From NCBI GenBank assembly GCA_944392845.1, contig CALXYE010000148.1, positions 1 to 35,093 of the forward strand: 35,093 nt of DNA, read 5' to 3'. Numbering within the stretch: position 1 is the stretch's first letter; every line of letters begins with the position of its first letter. The DNA is from an uncultured Alphaproteobacteria bacterium. GTDB taxonomy: Bacteria > Pseudomonadota > Alphaproteobacteria > CAAGCB01 > CAG-977. Below are positions 24,747 through 35,093 of this stretch, piece by piece. The notes beneath the pieces are model-generated. The model saw only the letters and a list, made by a program, of their open reading frames with translations. It ran no database searches and was not told the DNA's origin. Both the position numbers and the translations under genes were made by a program.

Positions 24747-24775
24747 GTTTTAACGCGCTTCATATAAGGGGTCAA
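24747..24775 (-). promoter_or_regulatory. Sigma70-type promoter of the amidohydrolase gene
   Basis: Minus strand TTGACC (24775-24770), 17-base spacer, TAAAAC (24752-24747). Transcription would start near 24740. Confidence 0.5.
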
Positions 24776-24796
24776 GAGTCAAAAGGCAAGGCGGAA

Positions 24797-25519
24797 TCAT
24801 AAAATTTTTCCGAGGAACTCCTTCGCCCTTTGCGTTTTCGGCGCGCTGAAAAATTCGGCGGGCGTCGCGTCCTCAATGACGTTTCCTCCGTCCATGAAGA
24901 CAATTCGGTCGGCGACCTCGCGGGCGAAATTCATTTCGTGAGTCACGATCATCATCGTCATGCCGTTATCTGCCAGTTCGCGAATGACGTTTAAGACTTC
25001 CTTGACCATTTCGGGATCAAGCGCGCTGGTCGGTTCGTCAAACAGCATCGCCTTCGGCGACATGCACAGGGCGCGCGCGATGGCGACCCGCTGCTTTTGG
25101 CCGCCCGAAAGGCTGTGCGGATAGGCGGCGGCCTTTTCTTTCAATCCGACGCGTTCCAACAGCGTCAACGCTTTTTCTTCGGCGTTTTCCGGGCTCATGA
25201 TTCCCGATAAAACGGGGGCAAGCGTCAGGTTTTCCAAAACGGTCTTGTTGGAAAACAGGTTGAAATGCTGGAATACCATGCCGAGCTTGCGGCGCAGGGC
25301 GGGCAAATCGGCGTTTTTCGCCGTGATCTCTTCGCCGTCAACGAAAATTCTGCCCTCCGTCGGTTCGGACAGGCGGTTGACGCAATGCAAAAGCGTGCTT
25401 TTTCCCGACCCCGACGGCCCGAGGATGCAAACGGCTTCTTTCGGACGGACGTGCAGGTTGACGCCCTTTAAAACGTCGTTGTTTCCGAAACGCTTACGCA
25501 GGTTTTCAATACGGATCAT
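24797..25519 (-). CDS. Polar amino-acid ABC transporter, ATP-binding protein
   Basis: A 240-residue ATPase of the GlnQ/HisP type that powers amino-acid import. Walker [11 protein letters not shown]-loop VFQHFNLF, signature [15 protein letters not shown], Walker [13 protein letters not shown] and the switch His in VTHEM are all intact. Start ATG 25519 is preferred over 25531: it overlaps the permease stop (ATGA) and has GGAG 6 bases before it. It follows the permease gene on the minus strand as an operon. Substrate unknown. Confidence 0.92.
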   Translation of the reverse strand: MIRIENLRKRFGNNDVLKGVNLHVRPKEAVCILGPSGSGKSTLLHCVNRLSEPTEGRIFVDGEEITAKNADLPALRRKLGMVFQHFNLFSNKTVLENLTLAPVLSGIMSPENAEEKALTLLERVGLKEKAAAYPHSLSGGQKQRVAIARALCMSPKAMLFDEPTSALDPEMVKEVLNVIRELADNGMTMMIVTHEMNFAREVADRIVFMDGGNVIEDATPAEFFSAPKTQRAKEFLGKIL

Positions 25520-26193
25520 CGGCGGCTCCATTTTCTTTCGACGGCTTGCAGGATTTGGGACAGGGCAACGGTCAGAATCAGATAAATTACCGCGACCGTG
25601 AACAGCGGAACGACGGCGTCGTATGTTTTCGAACGCAGAATGTCGCCCGCGCGCATCAGGTCAATGCCGCCGATAAAGCCGACGACGGAGGTTTCCTTGA
25701 TCAGGACGATGAATTCGTTTCCCAAGGCCGGCAAAATCTTTTTGAACGCCTGCGGCAGGATGATGTGCCGCATGGCGGCGGCTTTCGTCATGCCGAGCGA
25801 CAATGCCGCCTGCATCTGTCCTTCGGCGACGGCGTTGATGCCCGCGCGGACGATTTCGGAAACGTAGGCGGCGGAATTAATGCCGAATGCGATGATCGCG
25901 ACCGTCCATTTATCAACGGCGACGGAGGCGAAAACAACGAAGTTAATGATGAACAGCTGGACTAAAACGGGCGTTCCGCGCACGCATTCGATATAAAGAA
26001 AGGCGGGGATGCGCCACGCCCTTTTTTCGGAAGAGCGCATGACGGCCAGCCCGACGCCCAAAAACGCGCCGAGAAGAACGGCGCCGAAGGTGATCAGGAG
26101 CGTGTTTCCCAATCCGTTTATCAGCAGGGACAAACCGTTCGGCTGTCCCGTTCCCAACGGTTCGAACAAGCATCGGATAATTCTGTCCTGCAC
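25516..26193 (-). CDS. Polar amino-acid ABC transporter, permease protein
   Basis: A 225-residue membrane permease of the HisM/GlnP type from GTG 26193, which has AAGGAG 7 bases upstream; the longer open frame to 26403 adds an unconvincing basic N-terminus. About five membrane helices, starting [20 protein letters not shown]. The coupling motif [37 protein letters not shown] (split: [14 protein letters not shown], then AALSLGM) is typical of the family. First gene of a two-gene operon with the ATPase. No periplasmic binding-protein gene adjoins it. Confidence 0.88.
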   Translation of the reverse strand: MQDRIIRCLFEPLGTGQPNGLSLLINGLGNTLLITFGAVLLGAFLGVGLAVMRSSEKRAWRIPAFLYIECVRGTPVLVQLFIINFVVFASVAVDKWTVAIIAFGINSAAYVSEIVRAGINAVAEGQMQAALSLGMTKAAAMRHIILPQAFKKILPALGNEFIVLIKETSVVGFIGGIDLMRAGDILRSKTYDAVVPLFTVAVIYLILTVALSQILQAVERKWSRR

Positions 26194-26267
26194 GGGCGTT
26201 CTCCTTGAAAAAGAAAAAGGCGAATGAAACCGAGTTATAGCAGGGAGGATGAAAAAAATACAGCCTT

Positions 26268-27617
26268 TTAGCGCAACTTTGCCTGCCGTTCGATCTCCAG
26301 AGCTTCGGCGGCGTCCTTTTTGTCGCGTTCCGACCCGATACGGCGGGTGCGCCTGATTTCCGAAAAATAGCTTTTGCGTATTCCGAGCGCGTATGACAGC
26401 CATATTCCCGCGAACAAAATGCCGAACCAGGGCAGGATTTCTTCAATCGGCAAGGACGCTTCGCTTCGCATCCGTTCAAGCCCGATGATCATCAGCGAGG
26501 CGATGACGCCGCCCAGCGGATTGATAATGCCTTCCAGTAAGGTTCGGATCTTTCCGCGGACGCTTGTGGCGAAGATGTTGAAAGAAACCTGAATCGAATT
26601 GGATTGCACCGACATCCCGATCAGGGTCTGCATAAACATTGTTGCGGCGACGGGCATCAGTCCGGGGGACAGAATCATAACGGCAAAGCAAACGATCTGA
26701 GACAAAGGCAAAACCGCGAAGCCGTTTCTGACCCCCGTTATTTTCAACAGCTTCGCGCCGACAAACGTCTGAATCAGCAAGGCGGCGACGTTCGCCGCCG
26801 TCGTATAGGCACCCGTGAACGAAGCGATTTCTTCCGCGGAAGAGTAAACCCTGTCCAGCATTTTGCCGTAACAAAAATCGATCAGGGTGCAGACCAGCCA
26901 AAACGACATGAACACGACGCCCATGTGCCGCGCAAAGGAAGACGCTTTAAAGTACTTCAGCCCAATGGCAAAGTTTTTTACCAAATCATTTTCGTTTCGC
27001 ACGGGCGTTTCGCCCTTTTCGTTCGGCGTCGTCAGGCGTTTGAGCGCGAAAGTAACGGCGAAACCTGCGAAAATGCTCAAGGCCCATGTGCGAATCAGCA
27101 TTTCCGCGGGCAAAAGGTAGGGCAGGCGGTTGGCCGTCGCGCCGCCCGCAATGCTGCCGATCAGGGAAGCCGTCGCCAAGACGGGATACACGTTCGCGGC
27201 GCTTTTGGGAGAAAAGGCTTTGTTGATCATGTTCCAAGTCTGAATGATATAGACGGACGGTACGGCAATGATCAAAACGGCCAGAAAAATCAGCAAAAAG
27301 CGGTACGTTCCTTCCGAAAACGACGCGGCATGCGCCAGAACCGCAAGGTCGGTTTCCAAAATAAAAATAAACGACAGAAAGGAAAATCGGACAAGCTTTT
27401 CGTTACTGAACGCGTCGGCAAAGAACATCAGGCAAACGTTCAGCGCGAAGCCGCCCAGCGCCGAGAACAGAAAAAATCGGGACAGGCTTTCCGATCCGAT
27501 TTCTTTAATCAAAAGGGAATATACTCCCGACCAGCCCGCGCCGTGCCCGAAATTAATCAGGAACAGCAACAGCCAGAACAGGACGGTCAAAAAGCGTATC
27601 CTTTTTTCTTCGCGCAT
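26268..27617 (-). CDS. Multi-pass transporter, ATP/ADP-translocase-like (TLC/NTT) or MFS
   Basis: A 449-residue membrane protein with about 12 predicted helices and a basic C-terminal tail. The stretch IIQTWNMINKAFSPKSAANVYPVLATASLIGSIAGG (read as IQTWNMINKAFSPKSA and ASLIGSIAGG) resembles the nucleotide-carrier (Npt/TLC) signature 'WNLVNDIFTPREAKRLFPLIGAGASLG'. Those carriers exchange nucleotides in obligate intracellular bacteria, but homologues of unknown substrate exist elsewhere. It starts 3 bases after the stop of the GH13 gene and is surely co-transcribed with it, which raises the alternative of a saccharide transporter. Nothing here decides between these. Confidence 0.65.
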   Translation of the reverse strand: MREEKRIRFLTVLFWLLLFLINFGHGAGWSGVYSLLIKEIGSESLSRFFLFSALGGFALNVCLMFFADAFSNEKLVRFSFLSFIFILETDLAVLAHAASFSEGTYRFLLIFLAVLIIAVPSVYIIQTWNMINKAFSPKSAANVYPVLATASLIGSIAGGATANRLPYLLPAEMLIRTWALSIFAGFAVTFALKRLTTPNEKGETPVRNENDLVKNFAIGLKYFKASSFARHMGVVFMSFWLVCTLIDFCYGKMLDRVYSSAEEIASFTGAYTTAANVAALLIQTFVGAKLLKITGVRNGFAVLPLSQIVCFAVMILSPGLMPVAATMFMQTLIGMSVQSNSIQVSFNIFATSVRGKIRTLLEGIINPLGGVIASLMIIGLERMRSEASLPIEEILPWFGILFAGIWLSYALGIRKSYFSEIRRTRRIGSERDKKDAAEALEIERQAKLR

Positions 27618-27620
27618 CGC

Positions 27621-30209
27621 TTATTCGACCGTCAGGAAGGAAGATACGAAATTCGGGCGCGTTTTTTCGCCGTCGTCGGGCAACCGTTCAACGATCGGAA
27701 CGGGCTTTCCTTCGGGCGGCGTTTCTCCCCATCTGCCGCCCGCGCTCCACACGATCGGAGCAACCTGATACCGTCCGAGGGGCAACGCCTCCTTCGAAAT
27801 CATAAAGTAAGCTTCGTTCGGCGTTTCAATAAACAGGATCTTGTCGGGAACGTTAACGCCGAACCAGCGCAATCCGCTGACGTTTGTTTGCAGGCGGGGC
27901 TGGCGGATGTGGCGCTCGTAAAGCAGAATGCCGTCGGTCGTCAGCGACGTCCGAATACCCGGCAGACGCCAGAAACCAAGCCTGTTTGTTCCTTTTGAAC
28001 TTTGTCCGTTGTTGAACAAAATGGCGTAGTCCAGGCCGCCGTTCGCGGGCAGGACGTACGCGTCCCGATCAATTCTGAAATACCAGAAGTTTTTATCCTG
28101 TCCCGCATACAGCTTTTTCAGATTGGCGTTTTTATCCGAAGCATAGACAAGACGCATCTTTTCGTTCATTCCCGTTTCGCCCGGCAGGTTTTCCAAAGCG
28201 AAACGGATGCCGTTTTTCCTCAAAACGATTACGTCGGCCTTGCCCTTTTGGACGGGCAAAAAGACGTCGCCGCCGTCCGTATCTATGTCGGACGCGTATT
28301 TCAAAACGAAAGAGTCCGGCGCGGATTTTTCATAAAAGGCGACGGGAACTTTTCCCTGTCCCGCAAATATTTTCAGGCGCAGGGAAACGTTCGGGAAATA
28401 AGGCGCATAGGCAGCGTTTTCGTCCGAAACCTTTTCCTTGCCGTCGACGGGCAGAGGGACGGACGCCATTTTTGACGGATCGGCTTTCCGCAGAGCGGCA
28501 GGGTCGAACCTTTCAAAACGGAAGGCATAGACGCCGTGCGGCTTTAAGGAGGAAAGACGGAGTTTCCCGTCTTCGCGCTTTATTTCGGGTTTTTCGGGAT
28601 GCGCAAAAATCAGTTCTTCGTCGGAAGACGCATAGGGCGTCAGGTCGAAAGAAACGCTTTTTTCGCGGGGGCCGAGGTTCATCACGACCAGCGCCGCTTC
28701 TCCGCCGTTCGCGAGGAAATAAGCGTATATTTCTTCATCGGGCGTTTTGAACGAAAAACGCTCGCCCTTAAAGAACAGGCGCGCATGGTCGTTTTTGAGT
28801 TTCGTCAAACGCCTGTAATGGTTCAGCAGGGAATTTTCGTCATTTTCCTGATCGGCGACGTTATTCGTTTTGAAATCGTCCGTGATCGGGACGACGGGCA
28901 CGTCGGAAGTTGAAAAACCGCCGTTTTTGCCGTCGTTCCACGCCATGGAGGCGACGGTCGCGTGAAACCATTTATTTTTGAAATCGTTGAAGTCGGAAAA
29001 TCCTTTAATACCGATTTCGTCTCCCGCGTACAGCTTGATATGCGCGGGCGTCAGCAGCAAAATCGCGGCGGCCAGCTTCAGCCGTTCGGGTTCGGAAGGC
29101 GACAGGCGGGCGGCCAAACGTACGCCGTCGTGATCCGAGTGGTACGTCAGACGGTCCTGCAGTTTCGTTACCTTGAATACCGTTTCGTTGTCAAAAAACG
29201 AATGCAGGTAAGATGCGGAATACAGCTTGTCCAAATCGGTCGCCGTATAGGGATAAACGTCGTTGATGAACGTCGAATCAAACATGGAATCAAACATTTC
29301 CCTGTTCGGGGCGACGTATTGCACATAGGCGGGGATGGGAACGACTTCCGCAATCAGGGTTTTGTCGGGACCGTATTTTTCCGTAACGTGTTTTCTTAAG
29401 GTTTTCCAAAACTCGAAATTTTCGGGCTGGTGATATTGTTTGGCTTCTCCCGGCCCGTTGATGAACAGGTGTTTCGTCGCGTCAATGCGGAAACCGTCCG
29501 CGCCCAGATCCAGCCAAAAATCAATGACGGACATGATATATTCGCGGACTTCGGGATTATGGTAATCCAAAAACGGCGATTTGCCCCAAAGCGAATAGTA
29601 ATATCCTCCGTGCGGCAGGGGATTCCACGCGCTTGATTTGAACTGTTCCGAATAATCGTTGAAGTTCATCCATTCGCCTTCCTTCGGTTCGGGCGACGTG
29701 ATGAACCAGCTTTTGTATTTGCTGTCGGGATTTTTCAAAACGTCCTGAAAAAACGGATGTTGAACGGAAATGACGGTCGTGATGAAGTCCAATACGACGT
29801 GCAGGTCGCGTTTATGCGCTTCTTTGACAAACGTTTTAAAATCGTCCAAGGTTCCGTAATCGGGATGGATGTTTTTGAAATCGGTGATTTCGTATCCGTA
29901 ATGGCTGCGGGGCATTTCCGCGACGTTCAAGGCCGGCGTGATCGGCAGCATGTAGATCGTATTGACGCCCAGTTTTTCGATATAATCCAGCTTTTCGGTC
30001 AGCCCTTTCAGGTCGCCTTTGCCGTCGCCGTTTGAATCATAAAAGCTTTTGACCAGAACGTGGTACATCAAAACTTTTTCATACCATTGATAACCGTCGT
30101 TGCGGTGCAAACCGCGGTAAAACAACGTTCCCGCTGCCGCAGCGAAAGCAAGCAGGCATACGAAGAGGGACGTTTTAAAAAACGTGTTTTTCATTATATT
30201 CAGGGACAT
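27621..30209 (-). CDS. Membrane-anchored GH13 (alpha-amylase family) enzyme with atypical region I
   Basis: An 862-residue protein from ATG 30209, chosen because the predicted transcript starts near 30234 and the longer open frame begins upstream of it. One N-terminal hydrophobic segment (about 12-30) exports or anchors it. The TIM-barrel of GH13 follows (about 45-480): SFYDSNGDGKGDLKG, region II GFRIDAT (nucleophile Asp243), region III LIAEV (acid/base Glu288) and region IV HSDHD (Asp361). Region I reads DFITTVISVQHPFF where the family has D-x-V-x-N-H-T-S, so the conserved Asn-His is Thr-Val. The C-terminal 350 residues are beta-rich and unassigned. It resembles trehalose synthase, alpha-glucosidase and amylase relatives. 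Leads an operon with the transporter downstream. Confidence 0.85.
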   Translation of the reverse strand: MSLNIMKNTFFKTSLFVCLLAFAAAAGTLFYRGLHRNDGYQWYEKVLMYHVLVKSFYDSNGDGKGDLKGLTEKLDYIEKLGVNTIYMLPITPALNVAEMPRSHYGYEITDFKNIHPDYGTLDDFKTFVKEAHKRDLHVVLDFITTVISVQHPFFQDVLKNPDSKYKSWFITSPEPKEGEWMNFNDYSEQFKSSAWNPLPHGGYYYSLWGKSPFLDYHNPEVREYIMSVIDFWLDLGADGFRIDATKHLFINGPGEAKQYHQPENFEFWKTLRKHVTEKYGPDKTLIAEVVPIPAYVQYVAPNREMFDSMFDSTFINDVYPYTATDLDKLYSASYLHSFFDNETVFKVTKLQDRLTYHSDHDGVRLAARLSPSEPERLKLAAAILLLTPAHIKLYAGDEIGIKGFSDFNDFKNKWFHATVASMAWNDGKNGGFSTSDVPVVPITDDFKTNNVADQENDENSLLNHYRRLTKLKNDHARLFFKGERFSFKTPDEEIYAYFLANGGEAALVVMNLGPREKSVSFDLTPYASSDEELIFAHPEKPEIKREDGKLRLSSLKPHGVYAFRFERFDPAALRKADPSKMASVPLPVDGKEKVSDENAAYAPYFPNVSLRLKIFAGQGKVPVAFYEKSAPDSFVLKYASDIDTDGGDVFLPVQKGKADVIVLRKNGIRFALENLPGETGMNEKMRLVYASDKNANLKKLYAGQDKNFWYFRIDRDAYVLPANGGLDYAILFNNGQSSKGTNRLGFWRLPGIRTSLTTDGILLYERHIRQPRLQTNVSGLRWFGVNVPDKILFIETPNEAYFMISKEALPLGRYQVAPIVWSAGGRWGETPPEGKPVPIVERLPDDGEKTRPNFVSSFLTVE

Positions 30210-30220
30210 GGCGCGTTCCG

Positions 30221-30248
30221 TTGTGTTTAATGTCCGCATCAGTATAAT
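30221..30248 (+). promoter_or_regulatory. Promoter of the methyltransferase gene
   Basis: TTGTGT (30221-30226), 16-base spacer, perfect TATAAT (30243-30248), about 32 bases before the start codon. Confidence 0.55.
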
Positions 30249-30268
30249 GGAAAAGCAGGCGTTTTCAA
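30241..30268 (-). promoter_or_regulatory. Promoter of the GH13 operon
   Basis: Minus strand TTGAAA (30268-30263), 16-base spacer, TATACT (30246-30241). Its -10 overlaps the -10 of the divergent methyltransferase promoter. Confidence 0.55.
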
Positions 30269-30280
30269 AAGGAGAAAAAA

Positions 30281-34827
<4,547 letters not shown>

Positions 34828-34839
34828 GGCAAGACCTCT

Positions 34840-35093
34840 TTATTTTTTTGTTTCCTCGGGAACGAGATTCGTTTTCTTTTTCATCAGAGCATAGGCTTTT
34901 TTATACCATTTGTCCGACGGGTAATTATAGCCTAAAACGGCGGCGCTTTTTTGCGCCTCTTCCGTCAATCCTAAAATCAGGTACGTTTCCGTCAGGCGGT
35001 ACAGCGCTTCCCGAACGTGTTCGGTCGTTTGATAGTTTTTGACGACGTTGACGAACCTGTTCATTGCCGCCAGGTGCATTCCCTGACGCAGAT
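34840..35093 (-). CDS. bamD: Outer-membrane assembly lipoprotein BamD, C-terminal part
   Basis: Partial: the frame is open to the right edge of the window, so only the last 83 or so residues are seen. LRQGMHLAAMNRFVNVVKNYQTT, EALYRLTETYLILGL and AAVLGYNYPSDKWYKKAY are strongly BamD/ComL-like (read in pieces: AAMNRFVNVVKNYQTT, then LTETYLILGL), with the TPR-type helices of the last repeat. BamD is an essential part of the beta-barrel assembly machine. The order bamD-recN-ligA is a common alphaproteobacterial arrangement. Confidence 0.9.
   Translation of the reverse strand, partial: LRQGMHLAAMNRFVNVVKNYQTTEHVREALYRLTETYLILGLTEEAQKSAAVLGYNYPSDKWYKKAYALMKKKTNLVPEETKK

Noticed and set aside
26194-26403. 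70-residue N-terminal extension of the ABC permease
   Set aside because: Basic, Pro/Arg-rich and unlike the family; GTG 26193 has a strong ribosome binding site.

Overview
The window looks like a chromosomal piece of an alphaproteobacterium. The strongest evidence is the right edge, where bamD (partial), recN and ligA follow one another on the minus strand, an order I know from Rhodospirillales-type alphaproteobacteria. A YdbH/AsmA-like giant, a molybdopterin-binding/MobA-like fusion, a DUF192 lipoprotein beside tRNA-Pro and a Panacea-domain protein also fit. An ankyrin protein and an ATP/ADP-translocase-like carrier hint at a host-associated (perhaps gut) lineage, but that is only inference.

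Left third (1-9993): accessory, visibly more AT-rich and defence-flavoured. It opens with a tiny secreted-protein gene whose reading frame breaks in a run of ten G (possible phase-variable locus). A non-coding stretch follows, with a tandem pair of hairpin repeats. Next come an ankyrin-repeat protein, a GmrSD-type (DUF262+DUF1524) restriction nuclease flanked on both sides by open remnants in its own frame, and a UvrA2-like ATPase lacking the UvrB-binding domain. A complete three-gene DpnII-type restriction-modification operon (dpnM-dpnA-dpnB order, minus strand) lies next to tRNA-Pro(UGG). DpnII would cut unmethylated GATC, while GmrSD-type enzymes cut modified DNA, so the two could complement each other.

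Middle (9994-21653): core-like DNA of higher GC. It holds tRNA-Pro, a DUF192 lipoprotein, an unknown membrane-anchored protein, a Panacea protein, the YdbH-like protein with the MobA-like fusion behind it, and a copper P-type ATPase. The ATPase carries a CopZ-like domain fused at its C-terminus that keeps its own ribosome binding site. A membrane-anchored protein with four calcium-loop motifs overlaps it, and a small ribbon-helix-helix protein follows.

Right part (21754-35093): a structured intergenic element; a tightly overlapped ECF sigma / anti-sigma / periplasmic metal-sensor operon; an amidohydrolase whose short leader can fold into two mutually exclusive hairpins just before the Shine-Dalgarno; an ABC amino-acid importer lacking its binding protein; and a membrane-anchored GH13 enzyme with an altered region I, coupled to a nucleotide-carrier-like transporter. 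The GH13 gene shares an overlapping divergent promoter region with a methyltransferase. The bamD-recN-ligA block closes the window.
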